A DNA stretch of 64,000 nt from Ochrobactrum quorumnocens (GCF_002278035.1 NZ_CP022603.1:558001-622000); one strand, 5' to 3'. Shown: positions 24,951 through 34,823, numbered from the stretch's first letter. Program-made: numbers and translations. The notes: generated by a model not told the origin, from the letters alone.

Positions 24951-26888
24951 ATGCGCTGGCCCAGATTTACGCGCCTTATTGTTGCGATCATCATTCTTAG
25001 CGCGGCAGCCGTGGCAACACTGCTTGCCCTCATACCTTTTATCGTCTCCACAGATTCAATTCGTGTTCGAGTGGCCCAGGAAATCAGCGCCTGGACCGGC
25101 TATAGTGTCGAACTGCGAGAAGCACCGCGTCTGCGCGTATTCCCGGTTTTACGAGCCTCGCTTGAAGGTGTGACACTCAGCAAGCTTTCCGAGCAAGGCG
25201 CCAAGCCATTCATGAGCGCCAGTCGGATTGAGGTCGAACTGTCGCCTCTTGATGCGTTGATGGGGCGCTTGTCTTTCTCAGAAACACAGATTGTCAGACC
25301 GCATTTCAACATCGGCGGCCCAGTCGATAACTTCTCCGGCCTGCTTGATGCCATCGCAAGTTCCAACGGACGTCTTGGCACCGCGATCCGCGCTCAACGC
25401 GCATTGCAGCAAAATGGAGAAAACGACAAAACGCTTGCTGCACAGCAAGCCTCTCAACCTTTTGGTCGCGTCGTTATCCGGGACGGTACCGTCTCATTCA
25501 ATCGAGCAGACGCCGAAGAGGAACCGAAGGAAGATCAACAGATTACCAAGTTGAATGCCACGCTTGAATGGCCACGCACTTCGAGCGCGGCAACACTGCG
25601 TGGCAGCGCGCTTTGGCGCGGGGAAAATACCCAGTTCAACCTGACTGCATCGCAGGCTTTGCCACTCCTTGCCGGTGGTACATCTGATGTTACTGCGAGT
25701 TTCACTTCCAATCCGGTCAACATTACATTTGAAGGCAAGGCCAACATCTCCAACGACCGCTTCTTCGAAGGTGCGTTGAGCGCCAAAACCCCTTCGCTCA
25801 GCAATGCTGTTCGCTGGCTTGGTCTGCCTCCCGTTGCAGGCAGCACTGAAATTGGCGTCTTCTCGCTCGATTCAACGATCACCTCGACGCCGCGTCGATT
25901 GAAGTTCGATAATGTCGAGATGACCACAGATGAAAGCCCGGCCAAGGGCGTTATCGAAATCGGATTTGAGCAAGATACACCGGCTGTGACCGGGACGCTT
26001 GCATTCGATAAACTCGATCTGCGCCGACTATTTTCCATCTTCGTACCATTGCCCGACAACCGGCCTCGTCCCCCGAATGAGCGCGATCAAAGCGGGCAAG
26101 ACAATATCGATACAAGCTTTATCGATCGCGCTGAACTAGACCTTCGCCTCTCAGCACAAACGGCTACCGCCGGTCCCGTCTCTATGGCGGGTGTGGCTGC
26201 GGCTGTGCAGATCAGAGGCGGTCGGGCGATGTTTGATATTGGTGACGCCAAAGCTTTCAATGGCGTCCTTCAAGCCAATTTGCAGATCGTTCGCGACCTT
26301 AAAACTGCCACTGGAGAACTCCGTTTCAACGCATCTGATATTGATAGTTCTCAGCTCTTCGCAGCACTCGGTTTTGATAAGCCATTCGTCAACGGCAAAG
26401 GAAACGTCTCGCTATTCATGAAAGGACCGGCGAACCGTTGGTCGGCACTCTTGACCGGTGCACAGGGCAATGTTTCAGTGCAGCTCAACAACGGCCAGAT
26501 GCAAGGTTTCGCGGTACAGGATTTTCTGACCAAGGCTCAGAGCCAGGGCTTTTTCGCACTCGAACGGCAGGAAAATGTTTCACTTGCATTCAACCGTCTC
26601 GATCTTAAGGCCAATCTTTCGGACGGCGTAGCAACACTCGAAAACGCACGCCTTGGCACGACCGACGGCACCCTCAATCTTGCTGGCATTGTCCCGTTTG
26701 TTGATCGCAGTCTGGCGCTCAGTGGTGAAGTGATCTTCCCTGAAAGCCAACAGCAACAACAAGAAAACATAGACGGACAACAAGCCGAAACAACCCTTAC
26801 CAAGCCACCGCTGCATTTCTTTGTCGGCGGCTCATGGGATCGTCCGTTCATCTCGCCATCATCGACAGGAACAGCCACGGGGCAGTGA
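24951..26888 (+). CDS. AsmA-family protein
   Basis: 645 residues from the ATG at 24951 (AGGATGG upstream; a TTG one codon earlier is also open). One N-terminal membrane helix (about 8-32) anchors a large periplasmic part. The AsmA N-terminal signature is clear (VRVAQEISAWTGYSVELREAPRLRVFP given here as ISAWTGYSVELR...LRVFPVLRASLEGV), and the C-terminal AsmA_2-type region includes NGVLQANLQIVRDLKT and GATLN-like DGVATLENARL. AsmA-like proteins are thought to act in phospholipid transport between the membranes or outer-membrane assembly. It is followed by a composite repeat. It ends in a Gln-rich segment near residue 600. Confidence 0.88.
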   Translation: MRWPRFTRLIVAIIILSAAAVATLLALIPFIVSTDSIRVRVAQEISAWTGYSVELREAPRLRVFPVLRASLEGVTLSKLSEQGAKPFMSASRIEVELSPLDALMGRLSFSETQIVRPHFNIGGPVDNFSGLLDAIASSNGRLGTAIRAQRALQQNGENDKTLAAQQASQPFGRVVIRDGTVSFNRADAEEEPKEDQQITKLNATLEWPRTSSAATLRGSALWRGENTQFNLTASQALPLLAGGTSDVTASFTSNPVNITFEGKANISNDRFFEGALSAKTPSLSNAVRWLGLPPVAGSTEIGVFSLDSTITSTPRRLKFDNVEMTTDESPAKGVIEIGFEQDTPAVTGTLAFDKLDLRRLFSIFVPLPDNRPRPPNERDQSGQDNIDTSFIDRAELDLRLSAQTATAGPVSMAGVAAAVQIRGGRAMFDIGDAKAFNGVLQANLQIVRDLKTATGELRFNASDIDSSQLFAALGFDKPFVNGKGNVSLFMKGPANRWSALLTGAQGNVSVQLNNGQMQGFAVQDFLTKAQSQGFFALERQENVSLAFNRLDLKANLSDGVATLENARLGTTDGTLNLAGIVPFVDRSLALSGEVIFPESQQQQQENIDGQQAETTLTKPPLHFFVGGSWDRPFISPSSTGTATGQ

Positions 26889-26908
26889 ACCCACTCTGTT
26901 TCGCTTAT

Positions 26909-27112
26909 AGCATTTCCAGCAAAAGTGCGAAGCGGTTTTGCGCAGAATAATGGGTAGAAACAAATGGTTACAGCGGTTCCAACAATTAAAGCATGTCGCG
27001 CTCAAATGGATTCATTTAGCGTTCGCGAACATGCGACAGTTAAAAAAATCTAGAGCGAGCGCCATGAGTGCGATTAAGCGCGACATGCTGTCAACTGGAA
27101 CCGCTTTAAGAA
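26909..27112. repeat. Composite palindromic repeat between the AsmA gene and potI
   Basis: It begins AGCATTTCCAGCAAAAGTG (same family as 20777-20871), continues through GGTTACAGCGGTTCCAACAATT, then a longer palindrome in which GCATGTCGCGCT (26991) is complementary to AGCGCGACATGC (27077-27088), and ends AACTGGAACCGCTTTAAG next to the potI stop. It fills essentially the whole gap between two convergent genes. Confidence 0.75.
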
Positions 27113-27934
27113 CTACCCCAGCCTGAATGCAGCCTGCTCATCGCGGCGGCGCTGAACTTCCCGACGCTTGTTAACAACCGAGGCGATGATAACGCCCGTT
27201 GTCACCAACGCGATCAGGATCGTACACACCGCATTGATTTCCGGCGTCACTCCAAGGCGAACCTGGCTGTAGATTTTCATCGGCAGCGTGGTTGCACCCG
27301 GTCCAGATGTGAAACTTGCAATCACCAGATCGTCGAGCGAAAGCGTGAAAGCAAGCATCCAGCCAGAAACCACCGCAGGCAGGATCACCGGCAGGGTGAT
27401 TTTCATAAACGTCGTCACCGGTGGCGCGCCGAGATCCATGGCCGCCTCTTCCAAAGAGCGATCAAAGCTTACCAGTCGGGACTGCACAACAACGGCCACA
27501 AAGCACATTGAGAAGGTGATATGCGCAAGTGTGACTGTCCAGAAACCGCGGTCAAAATTCATAGCCACAAACAGAAGCAGCAGCGACAGACCCGTGATGA
27601 CATCAGGCATTACAAGCGGTGCATAGACCATGCCTGAAAACAGGATACGTCCTCGAAAGCGCGTGTAACGGGTCAGCGCAAGTGCTGCCAGCGTGCCAAG
27701 CACAGTGGCAACCGTTGCTGACAGAAGACCAACGCGGATTGTCACCCACGCCGCATCCATCAATGCCTGATTTCTGAAAAGCTCAACATACCATTTGGTC
27801 GAGAAACCCGCCCACACAGTGACCAGACGGGATTCATTGAACGAATAGATGACCAGCAGAACAATCGGCAGATAAAGGAAGGCAAAGCCAAGTGCGACTG
27901 AGGCGATATTGAAACGGGACCAATTATTGTTCAT
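27113..27934 (-). CDS. potI: Putrescine ABC transporter permease PotI
   Basis: 273 residues, six membrane helices. It has the permease loop EAAMDLGAPPVTTFMKITLPVILPAVVSG (cited here as EAAMDLGA...ITLPVILPAVVSG), which docks on the ATPase, plus SFTSGPGATTLPMKIYS typical of PotC/PotI. It belongs to the inner-membrane channel of a polyamine importer. It starts 3 bp after potH. Substrate specificity (putrescine rather than spermidine) is inferred from the set and the puuAB genes 6-9 kb away. Confidence 0.9.
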   Translation of the reverse strand: MNNNWSRFNIASVALGFAFLYLPIVLLVIYSFNESRLVTVWAGFSTKWYVELFRNQALMDAAWVTIRVGLLSATVATVLGTLAALALTRYTRFRGRILFSGMVYAPLVMPDVITGLSLLLLFVAMNFDRGFWTVTLAHITFSMCFVAVVVQSRLVSFDRSLEEAAMDLGAPPVTTFMKITLPVILPAVVSGWMLAFTLSLDDLVIASFTSGPGATTLPMKIYSQVRLGVTPEINAVCTILIALVTTGVIIASVVNKRREVQRRRDEQAAFRLG

Positions 27935-27937
27935 GGC

Positions 27938-28849
27938 CTATTTCCCCTTTTCCTGCTGACGCGCCTGTACTTGCTGGAAGATCACAATCGGTATGATCAG
28001 TATCAACAGAAGCACGACAGCTACAGCCGATGCGACCGGCCAGTCGCGGTTGGAGAAGAACTCGCTCCAGATCGTCTTACCTATCATCAATGTCTGAGAT
28101 CCACCGAGAAGGTCAGGGATAACAAACTCGCCCACAGCGGGAATGAAGACAAGGAAGCAGCCAGCCAGAACGCCCGCAAGCGACAGAGGAAATGTGATTT
28201 TCCAGAAAGCAGCGATTGCAGTACAGCCAAGATCCTGTGCCGCTTCGATCAGCGAATAATCCATCTTTTCCAATGATGAATAGATCGGCAAAATCATGAA
28301 TGGCAAATAGGAATAAACAATACCGATATAAACTGCCGTATCCGTATTGAGGATGGTCAGTGGCGTATCGATGATGTTCAGCCACATTAAAAACTGGTTG
28401 AGTAGGCCTTCTGGTTTCAGAATGCCAATCCACGCATAAACGCGGATCAGGAACGACGTCCAGAATGGCAGGATCACCATCATCAGGAGTGTCGGACGGA
28501 TCGTTGATGGTGCGCGCGCAATGCCGTAAGCCATAGGATAGCCAACAAGCAGCGCCAAAACGGTGGAAATGGCAGCAATCCGAACGCTCGATAGATAAGC
28601 CTTGTAATAAAGCGGGTCGTCAAGCAGCCATAAATAATTATCGAATGACAGCTGCTTAATTTTTTCCCAGCTTTGCGCAAAACTGTCAGCCCAATCAAAA
28701 GCTGGCATATAGGGCGGGATCGCCATCGTGACTTCAGACTGAGAAATTTTGAAGACGATGAAAAACGGAACCAGAAAGAACAGCAGCAGCCAAAAATATG
28801 GCACCGCGATCACGAGGCGACTGGTTATGGAGGCGATCAGCTTTTGCAT
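27938..28849 (-). CDS. potH: Putrescine ABC transporter permease PotH
   Basis: 303 residues with six membrane helices. Landmarks are PYFWLLLFFLVPFFIVFKIS near the N terminus, PFWTSFLIRVYAWIGIL, and the ATPase-contact loop LIEAAQDLGCTAIAAFWKITFPLS (cited by ends: EAAQDLGC...KITFPLSLAG), with FVIPDLLGGSQTLMIG. It pairs with PotI. The potG gene ends 13 bp upstream. Confidence 0.92.
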   Translation of the reverse strand: MQKLIASITSRLVIAVPYFWLLLFFLVPFFIVFKISQSEVTMAIPPYMPAFDWADSFAQSWEKIKQLSFDNYLWLLDDPLYYKAYLSSVRIAAISTVLALLVGYPMAYGIARAPSTIRPTLLMMVILPFWTSFLIRVYAWIGILKPEGLLNQFLMWLNIIDTPLTILNTDTAVYIGIVYSYLPFMILPIYSSLEKMDYSLIEAAQDLGCTAIAAFWKITFPLSLAGVLAGCFLVFIPAVGEFVIPDLLGGSQTLMIGKTIWSEFFSNRDWPVASAVAVVLLLILIIPIVIFQQVQARQQEKGK

Positions 28850-28862
28850 GCGCGTCCCCTCC

Positions 28863-30008
28863 TTAAGCCGTCAGCACCAAGCCGGCGTCAGTATCAAATG
28901 AGACCCATACCCGATCATCATAACCAAGCGGGTTATCGGTCTTGCGCACGGCATTAAGGCTTGCAGCCTTGATGGTGCGACCATTCTCAAGACGAACGTG
29001 GAACACCGTCATATCGCCAAAATATGCGATATCCCACAGCTCACCTTCGACCGCATTGACCGATGCGTCTTCCGGTTTGTCGCGGGTAATGCGGGTCTTT
29101 TCGGGCCGCACCGCATACCAGACCTTCTGGCCCGGATTAAGCTGTTCACGTGTTTCGGTGTGAATATGGAAGCCGAATTTTTCAGTGGCGATTTCCGTCT
29201 CGCCATTCGCAGCTTTTACCACCTCACCTTCGATGATGTTCACATTGCCGATGAAGTCAGCCACAAACTTTGAGCGTGGCGCTTCGTAAACTTCCGCAGG
29301 CGTTGCAACCTGCATGATACGGCCCTTGTCCATAACCGCGATACGGTCGGACATGGTCATCGCTTCTTCCTGATCGTGGGTAACGACCATGAAGGTCATA
29401 CCGAGCTTGACCTGCAAATCCATCAGTTCGAACTGAGTTTCCTCACGCAGCTTCTTGTCAAGCGCGCCAAGCGGCTCATCAAGCAGCAGAACTTTGGGAC
29501 GTTTGGCAACGGAGCGCGCAAGCGCCACGCGCTGGCGCTGGCCACCGGAAAGTTGATGCGGTTTGCGCTTGCCGTATTGCTCCAGCTTCACAAGCTTGAG
29601 CATTTCAGCGACGCGCGCATCGATTTCCGATTTCGCCATTCCGTCCTGCTTGAGGCCGAACGCGATATTGCTTTCAACTGTCATATGCGGAAACAGGGCA
29701 TAGGACTGAAACATCATGTTCACGGGACGCTTATACGGCGGAATACCGCGCATATCCTGACCGTCAAGTGTAATGCGGCCGGACGTCGGCTCTTCAAAGC
29801 CCGCCAGCATACGCATGAGCGTAGTCTTGCCGCAGCCCGACGCCCCCAGCAGCGCAAAGAACTCACGATTGAAGACATTGAGTGACAGATTATCGACGGC
29901 AGTAAAATCGCCAAACACCTTCGTCACATTCTCAAAAGAAATATAAGGTTTCGCTGCCGGATCATTCCACGGTGCGAATTTGCGGCGAAAGCTGCCAAAA
30001 GATTCCAT
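28863..30008 (-). CDS. potG: Putrescine ABC transporter ATPase PotG
   Basis: 381 residues. Walker A GASGCGKTT (about 54-62), the ABC signature LSGGQRQRVALARS, Walker B VLLLDEPLGALD, the switch His in VVTHDQEEAM, and a C-terminal TOBE-like regulatory domain (VRPEKTRI and beyond). It energises uptake through PotHI. The length and the 20-residue N-terminal extension before the first strand (SFENVTKVFG) are usual for PotG. Confidence 0.94.
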   Translation of the reverse strand: MESFGSFRRKFAPWNDPAAKPYISFENVTKVFGDFTAVDNLSLNVFNREFFALLGASGCGKTTLMRMLAGFEEPTSGRITLDGQDMRGIPPYKRPVNMMFQSYALFPHMTVESNIAFGLKQDGMAKSEIDARVAEMLKLVKLEQYGKRKPHQLSGGQRQRVALARSVAKRPKVLLLDEPLGALDKKLREETQFELMDLQVKLGMTFMVVTHDQEEAMTMSDRIAVMDKGRIMQVATPAEVYEAPRSKFVADFIGNVNIIEGEVVKAANGETEIATEKFGFHIHTETREQLNPGQKVWYAVRPEKTRITRDKPEDASVNAVEGELWDIAYFGDMTVFHVRLENGRTIKAASLNAVRKTDNPLGYDDRVWVSFDTDAGLVLTA

Positions 30009-30081
30009 TCCGTTCCCCTATCGACTTATCAGGAACCCGATCCACAGACCGCAGCCTGCCATTGATGTATGTCACAAGACG

Positions 30082-30117
30082 TAGAGCGGCCCTCCTGCAT
30101 GAACAGTGAGCCGCTCT
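30082..30117. repeat. Inverted repeat between potF and potG
   Basis: AGAGCGG and CCGCTCT form a 7-bp stem around a 21-nt loop, with a TAGAGC start like the palindromic repeat family elsewhere in the window. In the 167-bp potF-potG gap it could act as a processing or attenuation hairpin that lowers potG expression relative to potF. Confidence 0.5.
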
Positions 30118-30175
30118 CAGATTTTAAACGGGCAAGCCCGCATCGGCTAATAATAGCCGTCATATTATTCGACTG

Positions 30176-31279
30176 TTACTGGCCTGTGACGATCTTGGTC
30201 CAGGCGCGCGTAACAACACGCTGTACCTTGGTGTCGTAAGGCGTCGGCACAAACAGCTTCTTCAGAACTTCATCGCTTGGATAGATTGCCGGATCATCGA
30301 GAATTTCCTTGTCGATGAATTCCTGCGATGCCTTGTTGCCGTTTGCATAGAACACAAAGTTCGACGCCTTGGCTGCAACTTCCGGACGCATGATATAGTT
30401 CATGAATTCAAGCGCTTCAGGCACATTCTTCGCATCTGCCGGGATCGCCATCTGGTCGAACCACATCAGTGCGCCTTCCTTCGGGATAGAATAACCTATC
30501 TCTACGCCCTGTTTGGCCTTCTCGGCACGGTCACGGGCCTGGAAAATATCCCCGGAATAGCCGACTGCCATACAGATATCGCCATTCGCCAGCGCATTGA
30601 TGTATTCCGATGAATGGAACTTGCGAATATTTGGACGGATTTTCAGATAAAGTTCCTGTGCCTTTTCCAGATCATCTGGTGATGGCGAATTCGGATCAAG
30701 GCCGAGATAGTTCAAAGCTGGACGCAGCATTTCGCTGGCCGAATCCAGAAGATAGATACCGCAGCCTTTCAGCTTTGCCGACATTTCCGGATCGAAGAGC
30801 ACATCCCACGAGTCAATCGTGTCTGTGCCGAGCGCTTCCTTAATCTTGGCCTTGTTATAGCCAATGCCGGTCGTGCCCCACATGTAGTTGATGGAATATT
30901 CGTTGCCCGGATCATACGTGGCGGCGCGGGTCGAAATTTCGTCCCACATATTCTTGAGGTTCGGGAGCTTGTCCTTATCGAGTTTCAGGAACACGCCTGC
31001 AGGGATCTGGCGGCCAAGAAATTCACCCGATGGCACCACAAGATCGTAGCCGCTACCGCCAGCAAGGAGCTTGGTTTCGAGAATTTCGTTGGAATCATAA
31101 ACGTCGTAAACGACCTTGATGCCGGTTTCCTTGGTGAAATCCTTTAGGATCGAGTCGTCGATGTAATCTGACCAGTTGTAGATATTGACCACCCGCTCCT
31201 GCGCGCTTGCAGGAAATACGGCGGCGCTCACAAGGCAAGACGCCATTGTTGTCGCCAGAAGAAAGGATTTCATCCTCAT
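30176..31279 (-). CDS. potF: Putrescine-binding periplasmic protein PotF
   Basis: 367 residues from the ATG at 31279, chosen for the GGAG 9 nt upstream; ATGs at 31291 and 31273 are alternatives. Signal peptide ends near FPASAQ. The mature protein shows the PotD/PotF pattern: VVNIYNWSDYIDDSIL (the W and D contacting the diamine), YDVYDSNEILETKLLAGGSGYDLVVPS shown by its ends, NYMWGTTGIGYN, and NALANGDICMAVGYSGD. It delivers putrescine to PotGHI and is the first gene of the operon. Confidence 0.93.
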   Translation of the reverse strand: MRMKSFLLATTMASCLVSAAVFPASAQERVVNIYNWSDYIDDSILKDFTKETGIKVVYDVYDSNEILETKLLAGGSGYDLVVPSGEFLGRQIPAGVFLKLDKDKLPNLKNMWDEISTRAATYDPGNEYSINYMWGTTGIGYNKAKIKEALGTDTIDSWDVLFDPEMSAKLKGCGIYLLDSASEMLRPALNYLGLDPNSPSPDDLEKAQELYLKIRPNIRKFHSSEYINALANGDICMAVGYSGDIFQARDRAEKAKQGVEIGYSIPKEGALMWFDQMAIPADAKNVPEALEFMNYIMRPEVAAKASNFVFYANGNKASQEFIDKEILDDPAIYPSDEVLKKLFVPTPYDTKVQRVVTRAWTKIVTGQ

Positions 31280-31441
31280 CGCGTGCTCCATTCTGCACCA
31301 TCATTCCCGGTACAGCTCAAGGGTGGGTAAACTGTTTCAACTTCATACCTTTTTAGATTGTGAACCATTCGTCAACCGGGTGATGACACCACGAACATAA
31401 AAAGTTGTGGTGCACACGTCCCGATCCGAAATATCGCGGTC

Positions 31442-32848
31442 CTACTGGAAGTCAAAAGCCGATAATCCTGCCACCATTTCGTCGAGACCGAGCGGTCGGG
31501 TCAGTGGCGGTTCGGCGCGTGTAATGCAACCCTGACGCTCACAAAGTCGGCAGGCTGGCCCGATTTCCGTGCTGAGAGCATTTCGCGCACCGTAAATAGT
31601 TTCATCACCCAGTTCGCGAGAGCAGCCCAAAAGCATGGCCGTGCGTCGGGGGCGCTCATTGAATGCGCCCTGCGGACCTTCAAGCGTTCGCGCTATTGTG
31701 AGGAAAGCGGAACCATCGGGCAGTTCTGCAGGTTCAACCAACACCTGCCCGGCCTGAGCAAATGCTGCATAGACCGGCAATTTCGGGCATTGCCCGCCAA
31801 AGCGGATCGGAAAACCTTCAGCGCCAACCATGCGAAGACGATTGCCTGCGTGGTCGATTTCCATCAGGAAAAACGGCAGAGCGGTATTGCCCTGGCGTTG
31901 CAAGGACGTCAAACGGTTCGCAGCCTGTTGAAACGACACGCCAAAACGCGAGCGCAAAACATCGACATCGTAACGCGCGCGCACTGCCGCATCGCGAAAT
32001 TGCCTGTAGGGCATCATCAACGCTTGTGCTGCATAGCGCGCCAATTCAAATCTTGCGATGCGCTTTGCCTCCCCGGACGACAGTTTCAGCCCTTCGGTTT
32101 CGGCACCAATCATCACCTGCATACGGATGAGCGCTGCTTCCATCGCAATTTCCTGCAACTGGTCAAAGGGCGACAATCGTTCCGAAATAAACAACCGCTG
32201 CGAATGCCTGTCATAACGTCTGCGCCAGTTCGGCATAGTCGTAACAGGCAAACTTCGCACGGTAATGCTGTGTTCACGTCGCAGCCATTCTTTCAACGCG
32301 CCTGACAAATCCCCTTCGGGCTTAAGCAATGCGTAAAAGCTTTCCGCCTCCTCTTCGATACGCGGATAATGATTAGGTCGTCGAGCCATCACATCGCGTA
32401 CTTCATCAAGGGGCAAACGCGTTGCGGAAAGCTGCGCATCGCTTCCCTCATGAGAAAGCAGTTGAGACAGATCAGAAAGACGCTGCTGCTGTTCGCGATA
32501 AGCGCGATAAAGCTTGACGATCCCGCTGGCAGCATTGGGTGCTGCCTCGCCGATTTCCACGAGCTCCTGATCGCCCGGCAATTCTCCCGTCAGCAGCGGA
32601 TCGGAAAACACTTCCTTTAGGCCCGCAACCGTCGCGCCGCTTTCTGCCTGAAGGCTATCGAGATCAAGCTTGTAAACACTGGCTAGCTTTAACAGCAGCT
32701 GCACCGTCAGCGGACGCTGATTGCGCTCAATGAGATTGAGATAGGACGGCGAAATACCAAGCGCCTCGGCCATGGATGTCTGCGTCAAACCGTGCTCGTT
32801 GCGGATGCGCCTGATACGGGGACCAGCAAATATCTTGCGTTCGCTCAT
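31442..32848 (-). CDS. XRE-family regulator, ScfR/RamB type (short-chain acyl metabolism)
   Basis: 468 residues from the ATG at 32848 (GGGAGGACC upstream). N-terminal HTH (about 8-65): GPRIRRIRNEHGLTQTSMAEALGISP and SYLNLIERNQRPLT, shown in parts. The middle IrrE/ImmA-like DUF955 region lacks the HExxH zinc-protease motif (it reads LQEIAMEAALIRMQ), as is normal for this regulator family. The C-terminal DUF2083 part carries the cysteine cluster CRLCERQGC. Homologues (RamB, ScfR) control glyoxylate-cycle and acyl-CoA genes. It is divergent from aceA with a 248-bp shared promoter region, so control of aceA is likely. Confidence 0.88.
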   Translation of the reverse strand: MSERKIFAGPRIRRIRNEHGLTQTSMAEALGISPSYLNLIERNQRPLTVQLLLKLASVYKLDLDSLQAESGATVAGLKEVFSDPLLTGELPGDQELVEIGEAAPNAASGIVKLYRAYREQQQRLSDLSQLLSHEGSDAQLSATRLPLDEVRDVMARRPNHYPRIEEEAESFYALLKPEGDLSGALKEWLRREHSITVRSLPVTTMPNWRRRYDRHSQRLFISERLSPFDQLQEIAMEAALIRMQVMIGAETEGLKLSSGEAKRIARFELARYAAQALMMPYRQFRDAAVRARYDVDVLRSRFGVSFQQAANRLTSLQRQGNTALPFFLMEIDHAGNRLRMVGAEGFPIRFGGQCPKLPVYAAFAQAGQVLVEPAELPDGSAFLTIARTLEGPQGAFNERPRRTAMLLGCSRELGDETIYGARNALSTEIGPACRLCERQGCITRAEPPLTRPLGLDEMVAGLSAFDFQ

Positions 32849-32930
32849 CAGGTCCTCCCAAACCAAGAACGATGAGTTTTACAACTCATGACAAAATAGC
32901 TGCAATTGATAGCTTTGACAACATTTACAA

Positions 32931-33028
32931 ATTTACAGATCACATCAGTCAATTTTCAGACAGCGTTACTTCAATTATCAGCCGTTTTTACGGGTTTTTC
33001 TGGCTGTTCGATCCTCACAACTGTAAAT
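32931..33028. promoter_or_regulatory. Inverted half-sites in the aceA/scfR-like promoter region
   Basis: ATTTACAG at 32931-32938 and its exact complement CTGTAAAT at 33021-33028 bracket the middle of the divergent intergenic region. They are candidate binding sites for the neighbouring XRE-type regulator. The arms are short, and binding is inferred only from position. Confidence 0.35.
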
Positions 33029-33096
33029 CTAGTCACAGATGGAGCGGCGATAATCTGCTCTTCAAAAACCTGGTCCAAGTGTGAGGAGACACCGAA

Positions 33097-34386
33097 ATGA
33101 CAGATTTTTACAGCCTTATCCCTTCGGCACCCAAGGGTCGTTTTGACGGCATCCAGCGTGCGCATACAGCCGAAGACGTGAAGAGGCTGCGCGGTTCGGT
33201 GGAGATCAAATACTCACTGGCCGAGATGGGTGCAAACCGCCTCTGGAAATTGATCCACGAAGAAGATTTCGTCAACGCGCTCGGCGCTCTCTCCGGCAAT
33301 CAGGCCATGCAGATGGTTCGTGCCGGTCTGAAGGCGATATACCTGTCCGGCTGGCAGGTTGCTGCGGATGCCAATACGGCATCAAGCATGTATCCTGACC
33401 AATCGCTCTATCCGGCAAATGCTGCTCCGGAACTGGCAAAGCGCATCAACAAGACATTGCAGCGTGCCGACCAGATCGAAACATCAGAAGGCAAAGGTCT
33501 GTCGGTCGATACTTGGTTTGCACCAATCGTTGCCGATGCAGAAGCTGGCTTCGGCGGACCACTGAATGCTTTTGAAATCATGAAGGCCTTCATCGAGGCA
33601 GGTGCGGCAGGCGTTCATTATGAAGACCAGCTGGCTTCTGAGAAGAAGTGCGGTCATCTCGGCGGCAAGGTCCTGATCCCGACGGCGGCACATATCCGCA
33701 ACCTGAATGCGGCGCGCCTTGCGGCCGACGTCATGGGTACTGCAACGCTGGTTATCGCCCGAACGGATGCGGAGGCCGCCAAGCTTCTGACTTCGGACAT
33801 CGACGAACGCGATCAACCTTTCGTTGATTATGATGCAGGCCGCACCGCCGAAGGCTTCTATCAGGTGAAAAATGGCATCGAGCCATGCATCGCCCGTGCG
33901 ATTGCTTATGCGCCCTATTGCGATCTGATCTGGATGGAAACATCCAAGCCAGATCTCGAACAGGCTCGCCGCTTTGCCGAAGCCGTGCACAAGGCATACC
34001 CGGGCAAGAAACTCGCTTACAATTGTTCGCCGTCATTCAATTGGAAAAAGAACCTCGACGACGCGACGATTGCCAAGTTCCAGCGTGAGCTGGGCGCGAT
34101 GGGTTACAAGTTCCAGTTCATCACGCTGGCCGGTTTCCACCAGCTCAATTTTGGCATGTTCGAACTGGCACGCGGCTACAAGGATCGTCAGATGGCAGCT
34201 TATTCAGAGCTGCAAGAGGCGGAATTTGCGGCAGAAGCCAATGGCTACACCGCGACCAAGCATCAACGCGAAGTTGGCACCGGTTATTTCGATGCCGTGT
34301 CGCTCGCAATCACCGGCGGTCAGTCTTCGACCACCGCCATGAAGGAATCGACAGAAACAGCACAGTTCCGCCCAGCTGCGGAGTGA
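33097..34386 (+). CDS. aceA: Isocitrate lyase
   Basis: 429 residues, GGAG ribosome site. The catalytic loop KKCGHLGGK (183-191, nucleophile C185) is intact, as are [10 protein letters not shown], the metal-binding DAEAGFGG (147-154), [10 protein letters not shown] and the C-terminal YNCSPSFNW and TLAGFHQ. The enzyme splits isocitrate into succinate and glyoxylate, the first step of the glyoxylate bypass used on acetate and fatty acids. Length is that of the short (Escherichia-like) class. Malate synthase is not in the window. Confidence 0.98.
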   Translation: MTDFYSLIPSAPKGRFDGIQRAHTAEDVKRLRGSVEIKYSLAEMGANRLWKLIHEEDFVNALGALSGNQAMQMVRAGLKAIYLSGWQVAADANTASSMYPDQSLYPANAAPELAKRINKTLQRADQIETSEGKGLSVDTWFAPIVADAEAGFGGPLNAFEIMKAFIEAGAAGVHYEDQLASEKKCGHLGGKVLIPTAAHIRNLNAARLAADVMGTATLVIARTDAEAAKLLTSDIDERDQPFVDYDAGRTAEGFYQVKNGIEPCIARAIAYAPYCDLIWMETSKPDLEQARRFAEAVHKAYPGKKLAYNCSPSFNWKKNLDDATIAKFQRELGAMGYKFQFITLAGFHQLNFGMFELARGYKDRQMAAYSELQEAEFAAEANGYTATKHQREVGTGYFDAVSLAITGGQSSTTAMKESTETAQFRPAAE

Positions 34387-34401
34387 CACCCAATATTTAT
34401 T

Positions 34402-34453
34402 TAACGCGCATCTTGTCCGAAAACCGTTTCACACTTTTCGGGATGCGCTCTTA
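34402..34453. repeat. Palindromic repeat GCGCATC...GATGCGC
   Basis: GCGCATCTTGTCCGAAAA and TTTTCGGGATGCGC pair imperfectly. The same sequence with changes fills the right half of the element at 50427-50525, and a fragment (CACTTTTCGGGATGCGCTCT) recurs at 36501-36520. Confidence 0.7.
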
Positions 34454-34467
34454 AGAGGAGAACAACC

Positions 34468-34704
34468 ATGGCTTCGATTGCACGTGTTAAGGAAAGAGCA
34501 GAAGAGCAGTCAACCTCGATGAGCACCGATCAGCAAAGCGCGATCCGTATGCTTGCCAATGATCTGCACCGCCTCAACCAGTCGGTCATGAATGCAGTCG
34601 AGGCCGGTGTTTCCGTTGAGCTGGTTCGTTCAGCCCGCCATCATGGCGGAGAAGGCAACTGGGGCGACCTTCTGATCCCGGTTATCGTCACCAAAAACCC
34701 ATGA
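34468..34704 (+). CDS. Small conserved hypothetical protein
   Basis: 78 residues with AGAGGAG before the ATG. Soluble, probably helical (ADLHRLNQSVMNAVEAGVSVELV region, cited as HRLNQSVMNAVEAG), with RSARHHGGEGNWGD near the C terminus. No known domain recognised. It lies 81 bp after aceA, beyond a palindromic repeat. Its stop codon overlaps the start of a possible 40-residue membrane peptide. Confidence 0.65.
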   Translation: MASIARVKERAEEQSTSMSTDQQSAIRMLANDLHRLNQSVMNAVEAGVSVELVRSARHHGGEGNWGDLLIPVIVTKNP

Positions 34705-34823
34705 TGGTCGTCATCGCAATCACCGTCGCCACCGTGCTTTTCACTTCGAAAACGCTGTGGCGGCGGAAACAATCAAGCGTAAAAGTCGCACTTCGGTCGT
34801 TTCATCCAAAGAACATATATTAG
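34701..34823 (+). CDS. Possible 40-residue single-span membrane peptide
   Basis: The frame starts at an ATG that overlaps the preceding stop as ATGA. It encodes a hydrophobic N terminus (MMVVIAITVATVLFTS) followed by the basic segment KTLWRRKQSSVK, consistent with one membrane helix with a cytoplasmic positive tail. It stops at 34823 and an intrinsic terminator follows. Overlap-coupled translation is plausible. No homologue is recalled. Confidence 0.4.
   Translation: MMVVIAITVATVLFTSKTLWRRKQSSVKVALRSFHPKNIY

Noticed and set aside
31442-32848. ImmA/IrrE-like metalloprotease paired with an XRE repressor (phage-type switch)
   Set aside because: The DUF955 region has lost HExxH, and the architecture with DUF2083 cysteines and divergence from aceA is that of metabolic ScfR/RamB regulators; no phage genes are nearby.
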